Assembly: GCA_023954375.1 (NCBI GenBank)
Contig: JAMLIC010000035.1
Coordinates: 31,075-95,074, forward strand
Reading direction: 5' to 3'
DNA: 64,000 nucleotides
Origin: Planctomycetota bacterium
Lineage (GTDB): Bacteria; Planctomycetota; J058
A program made the position numbers and the translations under genes. Positions 35,564 through 45,298 of this stretch are shown here, piece after piece. The stretch's first letter is position 1, and the number at the start of each line of letters is the position of its first letter. The notes under the pieces are model-generated. The model saw only the letters and a program-made list of their open reading frames with translations. It did no database searches and had not been told where the DNA came from.

Positions 35564-36733
35564 TCAGCCTCCCGCCCGAATGTCGGCGAGCCGTACCCTG
35601 GCGCCGTGCGCGCGGGTCTTGCCCTCCTCGACGAGCGACTTCATGCGCATGAGGTCGTCGTCCATGCGCGAGCGCGGGTCGCTGCCGAGGAGGCACAGGG
35701 CCGCGTGCCCGAGCGCGCCCAGGGGCGGCGTGTAGGACAGGTGGATGTGCAGCCGCGTGCCGTCGCCCTCGGGCACGAAGTGGATGATCCCCGTGTGCTC
35801 GACCACGGGGTTGGGCACGGTCCGCCAGGCGAACACCTCGTCGTCGACCAACCGGGTCACCACGGCGTCGAAGCTCACCGGCACGCCGCCGGGGCCCTCG
35901 ACCACCCAGTGCGACCGGCCCGGCTCGCGCTCGCTCGGGTGGACCTGCAGGACGTGCTCCATGAACCTCGGGAAGTCCTCGAGGCGCCTCCAGAAGGCGA
36001 ACACCTCCTCGACCGGCGCCTCGATGAAGATCGACTTCGTCAGCGAGACGGCGCTGGCCCCGGCCCCGGCGCCGAACATCCGCCGGAGCGGGAGGTTCGT
36101 GACCCCGCGCACCACGAGGCCGCCGCCGACCAGGGCGCAGAGCCGGCCGAACGCGCCCTGGCGGGCGACCCCGTAGGCGCCGAGCCCGATCCCCGACCCG
36201 ATCGCCACGAGCCTGAGCGACGGCGGCCACACCTCGCGGCGCAGGAGCGAGCGCGGGAGCCGGCCGGCCCCCTGGAGCGCGGGGACCCCGTCCGGCTGCG
36301 CGTGGCGCTCGAGCCGGTCCTCGACCTCCTGCGCGCCCGGGACGCGCGCCGCGCAGCGCAGGGCGCCCGCCGCCTCGTGGGCGAGGATCGGCCCCGAGAG
36401 CGTCACGCGGTGGCCGGACGCCTGCACCTCGATGGCGCTCGGGTGCGTCACGTGGCGCCCCAGGCGCGCCCGGACGCGCCGCGCGAGCGCGTCGTCGGCG
36501 GCGTCCGACCGCGAGCGGGCCTGCTCGAACGCCCCGACCACCCGGTGCTGCAGGTCGAGCGACCCCTTCTCGAGCACCTCCCGCTGCTGCTTGAACAGGT
36601 GGACCGCCGCGTCGCGGAGCATGGCCCGCCGCCGTCGCCCCTGCCGGGGGTCGAGCGCCCAGCTCAGCCCGGCCCCGATCCCCATGCCGCCCAGCAGCGC
36701 GCGCGCCACGCGGAGCCTGCCCTCGCCCGCCAT
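35564..36733 (-). CDS. Membrane protein with BON and SRPBCC domains
   Basis: 389 residues. ATG 36733 chosen; the longer open frame upstream is low-complexity. Order: a glycine-rich hydrophobic start (ARALLGGMGIGAGLSWALDP), a BON-like domain (ALARRVRARLGRHV, EVQASGHRVTLSGPI, VEDRLERH), a hydrophobic segment (RLVAIGSGIGLGAYGVA), and a C-terminal SRPBCC/START-like domain (SLTKSIFIEAPVEEVFAFWRR, HWVVEGPGG, GDGTRLHIHLSY). BON domains bind membranes or phospholipids, and SRPBCC domains hold hydrophobic ligands; a lipid-handling membrane role is likely but not proven. Confidence 0.75.
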   Translation of the reverse strand: MAGEGRLRVARALLGGMGIGAGLSWALDPRQGRRRRAMLRDAAVHLFKQQREVLEKGSLDLQHRVVGAFEQARSRSDAADDALARRVRARLGRHVTHPSAIEVQASGHRVTLSGPILAHEAAGALRCAARVPGAQEVEDRLERHAQPDGVPALQGAGRLPRSLLRREVWPPSLRLVAIGSGIGLGAYGVARQGAFGRLCALVGGGLVVRGVTNLPLRRMFGAGAGASAVSLTKSIFIEAPVEEVFAFWRRLEDFPRFMEHVLQVHPSEREPGRSHWVVEGPGGVPVSFDAVVTRLVDDEVFAWRTVPNPVVEHTGIIHFVPEGDGTRLHIHLSYTPPLGALGHAALCLLGSDPRSRMDDDLMRMKSLVEEGKTRAHGARVRLADIRAGG

Positions 36734-36877
36734 GTCGGCCTCCTCGCCTCGTACGCGAGGTCCGCAGGCAGCGTGCCGCCCCGTCCGCCACCTCGGAGCG
36801 CGCAGGCGAAGGGCCCGTCGGGACAGCGCCGACGCGGCGGCGCGCCCGTGTCCCGCGGGCGCGCCCGCCACCGCCGC

Positions 36878-38998
36878 TCAGGCCTCCACGGGCCCGACCG
36901 CGGAGGCGACCGCCGCCCGGCGCAGGCGCGCCGAGCGCACGCGACGAGCGACCCCGGCCCGCGCGGAGACGACCGCCGGGCCGAGGCCGAGCCGCACGTC
37001 CTCGACGCTCGCCGCCAGGCCCATGAAGCGGCAGAGCACGTAGGCGAACACGACCGCGTTGAGGAGCGAGAACGCCGCGTGGGCGTGGTTCCCCGCCGCC
37101 AGGGCGAGCGGGCCGGCCGCCAGGCAGAAGGCCAGGAGGCCCACCTGGGCGAGGACGTAGCCCGCCGGCGCCGCCGTGCGCCCCTCGACCTTGGGCGTGC
37201 GCTGGAAGGGGAGGAGGGCGCCCGTGACCGCCTGCTCGAGCGACTTGAGCACGCCGCCCAGGTTCACGACGACGAGCATCAGGTTGAGGGCGTAGACGCG
37301 CGGCAGGTCGAGCCACCGGTAGCCCTGGCGCACGAGGTCGCGCCCGTAGAGGAGGAAGTAGGGCAGCGCCGTGAGCGGCAGCCAGGGGGAGCGGATCGAC
37401 GCCTCGAAGGGCCAGAAGAGGAGGGCCAGGTAGCCGACGTTCACCAGCGCCAGCGAGAGCAGGTAGTGGGCGCGCATGAACGCCATGGCGGCCGCGCCGG
37501 GGCGGAGCGGGTCGCGGACGAGGAGGCCGAGCAGCTTCGGCAGGATCAGCAGCCCGCCGTTGGCCCAGCGCCGGCGCTGGATCAGGAGCGCGCCGAAGTC
37601 GGGCGGCGTCGCGCTGTAGGAGAGGCGCGCCGGGTAGTTGAGCAGGCGCCAGCCGCGCTCGACGAGGTCGATCGTCGACTCGGTGTCCTCGATCACGGTC
37701 AGGTCCTGGATGAACTTGGCGACGCGCACGCCGCGGTCGTCCACGACCTCGACGCGGATGTCCTGCAGGGCCGCCCGGCGCAGGACCGCGTTGGCGCCCA
37801 CCCAGAACGTGGCGTCGTAGTGGGTGAAGCCCTGGTGGATCAGGTACTGCATGTCGGTCGTCGCGCCGGCGACGCGCTCGACCAGGCTCGTGGCGCCGGG
37901 GACGGCGCTGTAGGGCGTCTGCACGACGGCCACCCGCTCGTTGCCGCGCTGCTCCATGACGTGCACGAGCCGGGCGGCGTAGTCGGGGAGGAGGATGCTG
38001 TCGGCGTCGAGCGTGACCACGTAGGTGGCGTCGGGCACGCGCAGGGTGGCCCGCTCCGGGTCCGTCGGCACCAGGTGCAGGCCGTCGCGGCGGCGCGCCT
38101 CGCGCAGGTCCTTGCCGATCAGCTCCAGGTAGCTGTTGAGGTTCATGGCCTTGTTCGGCTCGTGCGACAGGTTCGCGTAGCGCTTGCGCTCGAACGAGCC
38201 GAGCTCCACGGCGAAGCGGGCCGCGAGCAGGGCGTGCCCGCGGGCGAGGTCGGCCGCCGTCGCCGTGCCCTCGACGCGCAGCCGGGCGGCCTGGGCGCGG
38301 TGACGGGCGGCCCGCGCGAGCAGCACCTGGTCCACGTAGAGGCGGTCGGTGTGCGCGCGGCCGGGGTGCGCGGCCGCCTGGCCCTCGAACCACGCCGCCG
38401 CCTCGTCGTGGAGGTGCGCGAGGAGCCCGCGCTCGCGGTCGAGCTCGAGCGGGCCCGCCGCGCGGCGCGCCTCGAAGGCGTCCCGCGCCGCCCGGTAGCG
38501 CTCGGCCTCCTGGTCGAGCTGGGCCTGGATGCGCGCGGGCAGGGCGCGCGCCGCGGCCAGGCCCGCCGCGTCCTCGGGGGTGCGCGGGTCGCAGGGGTCG
38601 TCGATCAGGAGCGTCACCCGGCGCCGCGGATACTCCTGCAGGGCGCAGGAGAGGATCGCCTGGCGGACCACCTCCGGGTCCTCCTTGTAGGAGGGGAGGA
38701 GGAACGCGACCGGCGGCGCGTCGAGCAGGAAGGCCTCGAGCTCGTCGGCGCTGGCCGGGCGGTGCGCCTCGAGCCGCTTGAAGTAGCCGCGCCGGCAGAG
38801 GAGGTAGACGAAGCTCCCCCAGAAGATCCCTGCGCACAGGGCGAGGAACACCGCCTGCTCGATGATCGGGCCGACCTCGCCCGCCGCGAGGCGGTCGAGC
38901 AGGATCCCCACGCCCTCGCGCGCGAAGAGCGCCGTCGCGGCCAGCGTCAGGCCGAGGCCGGCCCAGGTGATCCAGAGCTCTCGCTTCCCCTCGCTCAC
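36878..38998 (-). CDS. Cellulose-synthase-like family 2 glycosyltransferase
   Basis: 706 residues from a GTG with a near-perfect GGAGGAGGTG upstream. Topology: two N-terminal membrane spans, a cytoplasmic GT2 domain, and several C-terminal spans. The processive GT2 signatures are present: LLIDDP (first Asp), TLDADSILL (DAD), IEDTES (ED acceptor motif) and QRRRW (QxxRW). An unusual helical insertion of about 140 residues (rich in Ala, Arg, Glu) sits between the first and second Asp motifs. It probably polymerises or transfers a polysaccharide into the envelope; no PilZ domain is visible. The product is unknown. A GATACGCG-type motif lies upstream at 39040-39049. Confidence 0.85.
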   Translation of the reverse strand: MSEGKRELWITWAGLGLTLAATALFAREGVGILLDRLAAGEVGPIIEQAVFLALCAGIFWGSFVYLLCRRGYFKRLEAHRPASADELEAFLLDAPPVAFLLPSYKEDPEVVRQAILSCALQEYPRRRVTLLIDDPCDPRTPEDAAGLAAARALPARIQAQLDQEAERYRAARDAFEARRAAGPLELDRERGLLAHLHDEAAAWFEGQAAAHPGRAHTDRLYVDQVLLARAARHRAQAARLRVEGTATAADLARGHALLAARFAVELGSFERKRYANLSHEPNKAMNLNSYLELIGKDLREARRRDGLHLVPTDPERATLRVPDATYVVTLDADSILLPDYAARLVHVMEQRGNERVAVVQTPYSAVPGATSLVERVAGATTDMQYLIHQGFTHYDATFWVGANAVLRRAALQDIRVEVVDDRGVRVAKFIQDLTVIEDTESTIDLVERGWRLLNYPARLSYSATPPDFGALLIQRRRWANGGLLILPKLLGLLVRDPLRPGAAAMAFMRAHYLLSLALVNVGYLALLFWPFEASIRSPWLPLTALPYFLLYGRDLVRQGYRWLDLPRVYALNLMLVVVNLGGVLKSLEQAVTGALLPFQRTPKVEGRTAAPAGYVLAQVGLLAFCLAAGPLALAAGNHAHAAFSLLNAVVFAYVLCRFMGLAASVEDVRLGLGPAVVSARAGVARRVRSARLRRAAVASAVGPVEA

Positions 38999-39039
38999 GT
39001 GACACCTCCTCCGTTCCCCTCATGCCCGCCCGACCGCCT

Positions 39040-39049
39040 CGCGTATCAG
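39040..39049 (-). promoter_or_regulatory. Shared motif CTGATACGCG upstream of the GT2 gene
   Basis: CTGATACGCG on the minus strand, about 40 bases before the GTG at 38998. Near-identical copies lie upstream of three other envelope genes (39110, 40481, 45299). Confidence 0.55.
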
Positions 39050-39109
39050 CCCGCTCTCGCCCGCCGCCCGAACGGCGCAACCGGCTCGCACGCAGTCACT
39101 TGCAGAGGG

Positions 39110-39119
39110 CTGATACACG
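39110..39119 (+). promoter_or_regulatory. Shared motif CTGATACACG upstream of the SGNH gene
   Basis: CTGATACACG, 39 bases before the ATG at 39159. Divergent to the copy at 39040-39049; the two form the centre of this intergenic region. Confidence 0.55.
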
Positions 39120-39158
39120 ACCCGGCTCCGGCGGCATGGATGAGGTGGGAGCGACGCC

Positions 39159-40433
39159 ATGACGAACGACGAGGCCCGCGCCGCACGCCTCCTCCGCTGG
39201 GCGACCCGCGCCGAGCTCGCGGCCGCCGTCGCGCTGCTCACGGCCGCGGCCCTGGGCGGCGCCCTCCTGCGGTCGGGCGCCCACTGGACCGACGGCGCGC
39301 TCGGCCGCACGGGCCTGGCGGTGGGCCTGGGCGGGCTCCTCCTCCTGGCGCTCGGGCGCCTGGGTCGGCCGGCCGCCGCCGCGCAGCAGGCGCGGTGGGC
39401 CCTGCGGCGGCTGGCGCGCGTCGCGGGCGCGGCGCTGGTCCTCGCCCCCCTGGTGAGCGTCGAGGTCGGCTGCCGCCTCCTCGCGCCGGGCGCGGCGGGG
39501 CCGGTGATCGCGCAGGGGACGTCCGAGGAGCTGTACGAGCACGACCCGCTGCTGGGCTACCGGCCGCGCCGCCCGCTGCAGGTGCGCGCCTGGAAGACGG
39601 CGGACGGGGCGCCGATCTACGAGGCGACCTACACGATCGACGCGGCCGGGCGGCGCGTGGTCCCGGCCAGCGCCCCGCCGGGCGGGCAGGGCCCGCTGGT
39701 CCTGTTCCTCGGCTGCTCGAACACCTTCGGCGAGGGCGTGAACGACGACGAGACCATGGCGCACCACCTCGCCCTGCGCGCCGGCGGCCGCGCGGAGGTG
39801 GTCAACCTGGGCTTCTGCGGCTACGGCCCGCAGCAGCTCCTGGCGAGGCTCGAGCGCGGCGACGTCGACGACCTGGTCGCCGGGCGCGAGGTGGTGGCGA
39901 TCTACCCCTTCATCGACGCGCACGTGAACCGCGCCGTCGGCAGCATGGGGATCGTGACCGCGTGGGGCGCCGACATGCCCTGCTACGAGGTCGAGGACGG
40001 CGCGCCCCGGCTCCAGGGGTCGCTCGTCGGCGCGCGGCCGGTCCGCAGCTGGGCCTACGCCCTCCTCTCGCGCAGCGCGGCCGTGCGCCGGCAGGGGCTC
40101 GACCTCCCGCGCCTGCGCGACCCGCACTTCGGGCTGGTCGCCGCGATCGTGGACGCGGCGGCCCGGCGCCTCTCCGCCCGCGCGGCGCGCGCGACGTTCC
40201 ACGTGGCCTACCTGCCGGGCGTCACGCGAGGGGAGCGCCTGACGCCGCACCTCGCCGGCACGGCGGCGCGCGTGCTCGACTACTCGCAGCTCCTCCCCGA
40301 CGACGCGCGCTGGCGCTTCGACCACGACTTCCACCTGACCCCCGCCGCCCACGCCGTGCTCGGGGCGCGGCTGCACGACGACGCGCTCGGGGCCGGGGGG
40401 CAGGCCGTGGCGCTCGCCGACGACGGCCGCTGA
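39159..40433 (+). CDS. SGNH/GDSL-type hydrolase with membrane anchor
   Basis: 424 residues from an ATG. Three hydrophobic spans occupy roughly the first 110 residues (LAAAVALLTAAALGGALL, LAVGLGGLLLLALG, AGAALVLAPLVSVEVG). The catalytic domain has LFLGCSNTFGEGVND (Ser nucleophile), GFCGYGPQQ (Gly block) and a C-terminal DFHLTPAAH (Asp-His pair). SGNH proteins of this class esterify or de-esterify polysaccharides or lipids in the envelope. Divergent from the GT2 synthase gene, which suggests that it modifies the same product. Confidence 0.8.
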   Translation: MTNDEARAARLLRWATRAELAAAVALLTAAALGGALLRSGAHWTDGALGRTGLAVGLGGLLLLALGRLGRPAAAAQQARWALRRLARVAGAALVLAPLVSVEVGCRLLAPGAAGPVIAQGTSEELYEHDPLLGYRPRRPLQVRAWKTADGAPIYEATYTIDAAGRRVVPASAPPGGQGPLVLFLGCSNTFGEGVNDDETMAHHLALRAGGRAEVVNLGFCGYGPQQLLARLERGDVDDLVAGREVVAIYPFIDAHVNRAVGSMGIVTAWGADMPCYEVEDGAPRLQGSLVGARPVRSWAYALLSRSAAVRRQGLDLPRLRDPHFGLVAAIVDAAARRLSARAARATFHVAYLPGVTRGERLTPHLAGTAARVLDYSQLLPDDARWRFDHDFHLTPAAHAVLGARLHDDALGAGGQAVALADDGR

Positions 40434-40480
40434 CGAGCGCGCCTCTTCGCAGGGCGCGCCGACCGCCTCCTCGAGGACGC

Positions 40481-40490
40481 CTGATACACG
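40481..40490 (+). promoter_or_regulatory. Shared motif CTGATACACG upstream of the lipoprotein gene
   Basis: CTGATACACG, identical to 39110-39119, about 73 bases before the ATG at 40564. Confidence 0.55.
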
Positions 40491-40563
40491 CGCGCGCCGG
40501 GGCGCCATGGACCTGGTGGGCGCGGGCGACGCCGGACGAGACCGGCGCGGAAGGGAGTGGATC

Positions 40564-42141
40564 ATGCGGAGCAAGCGCGACGAGTTCCTCGGGTGGGCCT
40601 GGACGTCGAGCGCGATCCTGAGCGCCGCCCTGTGCGCGGCGGGCTGCGGCGAGTCCCGCGGCGGCGGCGGCGCGCCCGCCGCGACGGCCGCCTCGACGTG
40701 GGCGCCGGCGACGACCGGGACGGCGCCGATCGACGAGACGGCCGGCCCGATCGAGGTCGCCCTGCGCGAGCCCGACGAGCGCGCGGGCGCCGTCGCCGAG
40801 GGCCCGATCGTCCGGACGACGAACGACTCCGCCCGCCTGATCGTCACCTACACCGCGCGCGAGGGCTGGGAGCTCGCGCGCAGCGACCTCGCGGTGGCCG
40901 AGGGCCCGGCCGCGCTGCCGCAGACGGCGGCCGGCGCGCCCCGGCTGAGCCAGTTCCAGGCGCGCGAGGAGCACGCCCCGGGCACGCGCGAGGCGACGTT
41001 CACCTTCGCCCTCGACGAGCTCGCGGGCGCCCTCGGCGTGGAGGCGCTGCGCCCGGGCACCACGCTGGCGATCGCCGCGCACGCCGACCTGCGGCGCCCG
41101 CCGCGCGACGGCGTCGGCGCGGCCGAGCACGCGAGCGCCTGGGCCGGCGACCGCGCCTTCCCGCGCGACGACCGCGCGCGCTACTTCACCTACACGCTCC
41201 AGGCCGCCGCGCCAGAGGTGATGCAGGCCGCCCGCGAGGAGCGCGCCAGGACCCAGCCGACCCCACGCCTCGAGCCCGCGGTCGAGGCGAACCGGTCGAC
41301 GCCGACGCCCGTGGAGACGCGCGACCCGGCGCCCATGCCGAGCGAGACGCAGGACCCCGCGCCGAAGCCCCGCGAGACCCGCGACCCGGCGCCGATGCCG
41401 CGCGAGACGGAGGACCCCGCGCCGCGGCCCACCCCCGACCCGACGCCGACCCCGCGGCCGACGCCCGACCCGACGCCGACCCCGACGCCTGACCCGGCGC
41501 CCACCCCCAACCCGAACCCGGCGCCCACCCCCGACCGGAACCCGAGCCCGATGCCGGGCGACGGCCCGGGCGGCAGGGGGAGCGGCACGACCTCGCTCGT
41601 GACGGTCAACGGGATCGACCAGGGCGCGTTCCGCACCCAGACGCAGGGCGGCTGGGGCACCTCGGCCTCGGGGAACAACCCGGGGGCCTACCGCGACGCG
41701 AACTTCCCGGCCGCCTTCCCCAACGGGCTCACCGTCGGGCACCCGGCCGGGAACACGGCGACCTTCTCCAGCGCGGCGGCGATCGAGGCGTTCCTCCCCG
41801 CCGGCGGCGCGGCGGCCCCGCTGGCGCGGAGCCACGTGGACCCGCTGACCACCGAGGCGGGCGTCCTGGCCGGGCAGGTCGTGGCCCTCACGCTGAGCCT
41901 CGGCTTCGACCGCGTCGACCCCGACTTCAGCCGCGACCCGGCCGCCCTGGCCAGCCTCGTGGTCGCGGACCCGACCAGCCCGTGCGTCGGCATGACCGTG
42001 CAGCAGGTGCTCGACGAGGCGAACCTGGTCCTGGCCGGGCTGCCGGCGCGGCTCACCCCGTCGGAGGCGACCGACGCCGTGGCGGCGGTCAACGAGAACT
42101 TCGTCGACGGCGAGTTCCTGGGCGCGTTCCTGCGGCGCTGA
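40564..42141 (+). CDS. Lipoprotein with a proline-rich repeat stalk
   Basis: 525 residues; GGAAGGGAG lies before the ATG. Signal with lipobox-like ALCAAGCGE, so it is probably lipidated. Order: an N-terminal domain of about 180 residues with strands (ARLIVTYTAREGWELAR), then about 110 residues of TPxPxPTPD/ETRDPAPMP repeats forming an extended stalk, then a C-terminal domain starting TTSLVTVNGIDQGAF. The stalk repeats may vary in number. It is presumably surface-exposed. A shared CTGATACACG motif lies upstream. Confidence 0.75.
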   Translation: MRSKRDEFLGWAWTSSAILSAALCAAGCGESRGGGGAPAATAASTWAPATTGTAPIDETAGPIEVALREPDERAGAVAEGPIVRTTNDSARLIVTYTAREGWELARSDLAVAEGPAALPQTAAGAPRLSQFQAREEHAPGTREATFTFALDELAGALGVEALRPGTTLAIAAHADLRRPPRDGVGAAEHASAWAGDRAFPRDDRARYFTYTLQAAAPEVMQAAREERARTQPTPRLEPAVEANRSTPTPVETRDPAPMPSETQDPAPKPRETRDPAPMPRETEDPAPRPTPDPTPTPRPTPDPTPTPTPDPAPTPNPNPAPTPDRNPSPMPGDGPGGRGSGTTSLVTVNGIDQGAFRTQTQGGWGTSASGNNPGAYRDANFPAAFPNGLTVGHPAGNTATFSSAAAIEAFLPAGGAAAPLARSHVDPLTTEAGVLAGQVVALTLSLGFDRVDPDFSRDPAALASLVVADPTSPCVGMTVQQVLDEANLVLAGLPARLTPSEATDAVAAVNENFVDGEFLGAFLRR

Positions 42142-42200
42142 GGCGCTGATCGATGTCCCCGCTCTTCGCGCGCGCGCTGTCCACGTCGGGGTCGGCCGGG

Positions 42201-42206
42201 TAAGGT
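42201..42206 (+). promoter_or_regulatory. Candidate -10 before the membrane protein gene
   Basis: TAAGGT, 6 bases before the GTG at 42213, so the transcript would be leaderless or nearly so. Confidence 0.35.
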
Positions 42207-42212
42207 CTGCGC

Positions 42213-43433
42213 GTGCACGGGGAGGACGCACCCGGACCGACCGAGGAGCGACCGCGGGCGTTCGCCTGGCGCGCCGGGCTGGTGCTCGCCGCCACCCTCC
42301 TCGCGCTCGTCCCCCTCCTCGTCCCGGCCCTGCGCGAGGCGCGGCCGCCCCGGTTCGAGGTGTGGTTCTTCCTGGGGAGCCTCGCCCTGTGCCTGCCGGT
42401 CCTGACCGTGGCCGCCTGCTGGTGGCGCTGGCCGCTCGACCTGCCGCGCGCCGCCCGCCGCGACCTGTTCGTGCTCCTCGTCGGCGCCACGCTCCTCACG
42501 GCGCACCTGCACCACACCAACGTCGACACCGCGCCGTTCCGCTACGCGCACAAGGCGTTCGCCGACAACACCGGCTGGCAGGTGGAGACGCAGGCGCTCG
42601 TCATGCGCCTCGAGGCGGGCTACTACGGGCACAACGTCCGCTTCCTGCCCAACGCCTTCGTGCACGGGCTGCAGCTCGTCACGGGCGACTTCGTCGTCGC
42701 ACGGACGATCTACCGGCTCACCTTCGGGTTCCTCCTCCTCCTGGCGATCTACACGCTCGGCCGCGCCTGGTACTCGCACCGCACGGCCCTCCTGGGCCTG
42801 CTCCTCTACCTGCTGATCTACCCGGTGAGCATCCGTCACTACGCCGGGCAGGTCACCGACCCCATGTCGCACCTGTCGTTCGTCCTGGGGATGCTCTGCA
42901 TCGCGCGCCGGCGCGACGCCGACCTGGGGCTCGTGGTCGTCGTGGGCGCCCTGGCCAAGGAGTCGGTCGTGGCGCTCGCCGGGCTGCACCTGCTCATGCG
43001 GCTGCACGAGCGGCGCGCCGTCGCCCCCGCCGGCGCCGTCCTCGCGGCCGGCCTCCTCGTCGTGTGGTCGGTGCGGCGCCTGGTCTACGGCGCGGCCGTG
43101 ACGGGCACGACCATGAGCGGCGTCGGCCCCGAGCACGTGCTCGAGAACCTGCGGGCCTGGCCGCTCTGGGCCCCCCAGCTCCTGTTCACGGTGGGCGTGT
43201 TCCTGCCCTTCCTGGCGCTCTCGTGGCGACAGGCGCCGCGCGTCCTGCGCCTCCTGGCCGCCGGCCTGGCCCTGCTCCTGCCGCTCAGCAGCCTGCGCTT
43301 CAGCTGGATGTACGAGGCGCGCAACTTCGTCCCCGCCTCGATCGCGCTCGGGCTGATCGCCGCCGCCCGGCTCACGGGTGACCCGGGCCGGGCGGAGGCG
43401 CGGCCGGACGACCCGCCCGGTCGTGGCACGTAG
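42213..43433 (+). CDS. Polytopic membrane protein, GT-C-like
   Basis: 406 residues from a GTG. About nine hydrophobic spans (for example AGLVLAATLLALVPLLVP, VWFFLGSLALCLPVLTVAAC). The first soluble loop has NVDTAPFRYAHKAFADNTGWQ and a following loop YYGHNVRFLPN. The span-and-loop pattern resembles family 39-type or other GT-C glycosyltransferases that use polyprenyl-phosphate sugars, but no catalytic DxD is certain. It could equally be an unrelated membrane enzyme. Confidence 0.65.
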   Translation: MHGEDAPGPTEERPRAFAWRAGLVLAATLLALVPLLVPALREARPPRFEVWFFLGSLALCLPVLTVAACWWRWPLDLPRAARRDLFVLLVGATLLTAHLHHTNVDTAPFRYAHKAFADNTGWQVETQALVMRLEAGYYGHNVRFLPNAFVHGLQLVTGDFVVARTIYRLTFGFLLLLAIYTLGRAWYSHRTALLGLLLYLLIYPVSIRHYAGQVTDPMSHLSFVLGMLCIARRRDADLGLVVVVGALAKESVVALAGLHLLMRLHERRAVAPAGAVLAAGLLVVWSVRRLVYGAAVTGTTMSGVGPEHVLENLRAWPLWAPQLLFTVGVFLPFLALSWRQAPRVLRLLAAGLALLLPLSSLRFSWMYEARNFVPASIALGLIAAARLTGDPGRAEARPDDPPGRGT

Positions 43434-43451
43434 GGCGCAGGCCAGGCGCGG

Positions 43452-44087
43452 TCAGTCGGCGTCGATCGACCAGCGGACACGCCGGCAGAAGTCCTCGATG
43501 CGCTGCTCGATCGGCCCCTGATCGGCGATCAAGCTCCAGGGCTCGCCCAGCTTGCGGGCCACGTACTCGGCCGCCGCGAGGCGCAGGAGGTGGAGGTCGA
43601 CGAATGACGCTTCGACCATACCCCCCGCCGCGGCCGCCTGGCCGTCCTCACCGGGCCGCGGCGCCGCCGCCTCGACGTGCACCCTCAGGCCAGGCGGGCC
43701 GACGACCGCGAGGTCGACGTCACGCTTCCCCTTGAGCAGCTGCCGGGAGTCGTTCCAGTACTCGACCGGGGCCAGGCCCCTGTCGCTGACCCGGAGCCGG
43801 ATCTCGCCGGGCGGAGCGGCGGCCGCGCGGGTCGCAGGCCCTTCCAGCGCCGCAGGCAGGTCGGAGTAGAGCCGCCGGATCAGGGCCTGGCTGGCCGGAT
43901 CGGCGGCCATGCCCGCCCACAGGTCTCGCCAGACGACGTCGACGTCCTGGAGCTCGCCGGCGACGTGGAGGTCGACCTCGACGCGCGCGCCCCCGTACTC
44001 GGCCTGGTAGGGCTCCTGGCTGGCGCAGCCCGTCGCCGCCGCCACGAGCGCCAGCGCGGCGAGCGGCCCGGTGAAGCGTGATGACAT
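43452..44087 (-). CDS. Small lipoprotein of unknown function
   Basis: 211 residues; GAGGTA precedes the ATG. N-terminal signal with lipobox-like AATGCAS, then EYGGARVEVDLHVAGELQDVDVVW and a helical C-terminal part ending in a FCRRVRWSIDAD. Probable outer-membrane or inner-membrane lipoprotein facing the periplasm. Family not recognised. It is 160 bases away from the cell-wall amidase gene on the same strand. Confidence 0.65.
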   Translation of the reverse strand: MSSRFTGPLAALALVAAATGCASQEPYQAEYGGARVEVDLHVAGELQDVDVVWRDLWAGMAADPASQALIRRLYSDLPAALEGPATRAAAAPPGEIRLRVSDRGLAPVEYWNDSRQLLKGKRDVDLAVVGPPGLRVHVEAAAPRPGEDGQAAAAGGMVEASFVDLHLLRLAAAEYVARKLGEPWSLIADQGPIEQRIEDFCRRVRWSIDAD

Positions 44088-44247
44088 CGCGGATACCTCG
44101 TCCGACCCGCCCCTGCCGAGAAGGCTAGCACCCGTCGCCGCCGGCCCGAACCGCCGCCGCGGCGCGGGGCCGGACGGGCGCCAAGAAACGCGCGCGGCCC
44201 GCGCCGGGGGCGCGGGCCGCTGCAGGTCGCCGAGGAGGTCGGCGCCG

Positions 44248-45279
44248 TCACAGCGAGGAGAGGAACGACTGGAAGGGGAAGTTCTTCCCCGGGCAGTCGG
44301 TGTGGCCGCGGCGCACGTCGCAGTGCGGGTAGATCCGGTCGCGGGTGATCCCGTACTTGCCCATGAGGGCGCGGCACAGGCGCCGGAGCGAGACGAGCTG
44401 CGCCGGGGTCGGGCGGCCGGTGTTGTAATCGCCGACCAGGCAGATCCCGATCCCGTGCTTGTTGTAGCGCTCGTTGCCGGCGTGGGCGCCGTCGATCCCC
44501 TCGCCCTGGCGCAGCCAGCGCGGGCCGACCTCGACCTGCCCGTCGGCGGTGTCGGAGCCGTTGCCGATCACGAAGTGGTAGCCGAGGCCGTTGGGCCACT
44601 TCTTCTGGTGCTCGCGGCCGAAGCTCTGGGCGCCGCCGTTCGCCGTCGCGCTGTGGTGGATCACGATGAACTGCCACTGGCGGCGCGCGCTCACCTGCCA
44701 CGCCGTCGGCAGGCTCGTCGCCTCGCCCTTGCCGCGGCGGGCCGCCGCCGGCTGGGGCTCCGCCTGGCGCCAGGGGCCGAGGTGCAGCTCGCGGCCGTCG
44801 AACAGGTCGGGGTCGGCGGCCACGTCGGGGATCGGGACGGCGCTCAGGTGGGCGGCCAGGATCGAGCGCGTCTGGCCGGGGACGTAGAGCACGCCGTCGC
44901 GCCAGCGGATCGGCGCGTCGAGCGGGTGCTCCCTGCCGTTGACCGTGATCGACCGCGCGCTCGGCATGACGATCACGCGGTTGATCCGGTCGGTGCAGGT
45001 GCGGCGCCCGGTGACCAGGTCGATCGAGACCGTGAGGCCGAACGTCTCGACCAGCTCGTAGAAGGCGAGCTCGTTGGCCGCCGACTCGGTGACCGAGGGC
45101 GGCGCCTGGGTGGCCGGCGGGGCCATGGGCTGCGGCCGGTCCGGCACGAGCGGCGCCTGGACCGTCCGCTCGAAGGTGTCGGCGTAGCGGGTGAGCCGCT
45201 CGGGCGGCGAGTGGCAGCCGAGGAGCAGGGCCGCGGCGACCCCGAGCCCGATCGACGACGAGACGATGGCGCGATGCAT
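44248..45279 (-). CDS. N-acetylmuramoyl-L-alanine amidase, lipoprotein
   Basis: 343 residues; GGGGAGG lies before the ATG. Lipobox LLLGCHS. The N-terminal half contains a copper-amine-oxidase-N-like sheet (INRVIVMPSARSITVNGREH). The C-terminal Amidase_2 domain has the zinc ligands in FIVIHHSATANGG, in DGAHAGNERYN (His) and in RRGHTDCPGKNFPF (His, Cys). AmpD-like enzymes cleave the lactyl-L-alanine bond of peptidoglycan. The protein acts in the periplasm, anchored to a membrane. The motif CCGATACACG lies just upstream. Confidence 0.85.
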   Translation of the reverse strand: MHRAIVSSSIGLGVAAALLLGCHSPPERLTRYADTFERTVQAPLVPDRPQPMAPPATQAPPSVTESAANELAFYELVETFGLTVSIDLVTGRRTCTDRINRVIVMPSARSITVNGREHPLDAPIRWRDGVLYVPGQTRSILAAHLSAVPIPDVAADPDLFDGRELHLGPWRQAEPQPAAARRGKGEATSLPTAWQVSARRQWQFIVIHHSATANGGAQSFGREHQKKWPNGLGYHFVIGNGSDTADGQVEVGPRWLRQGEGIDGAHAGNERYNKHGIGICLVGDYNTGRPTPAQLVSLRRLCRALMGKYGITRDRIYPHCDVRRGHTDCPGKNFPFQSFLSSL

Positions 45280-45298
45280 GTGCGAGCCTCCCCTTGGC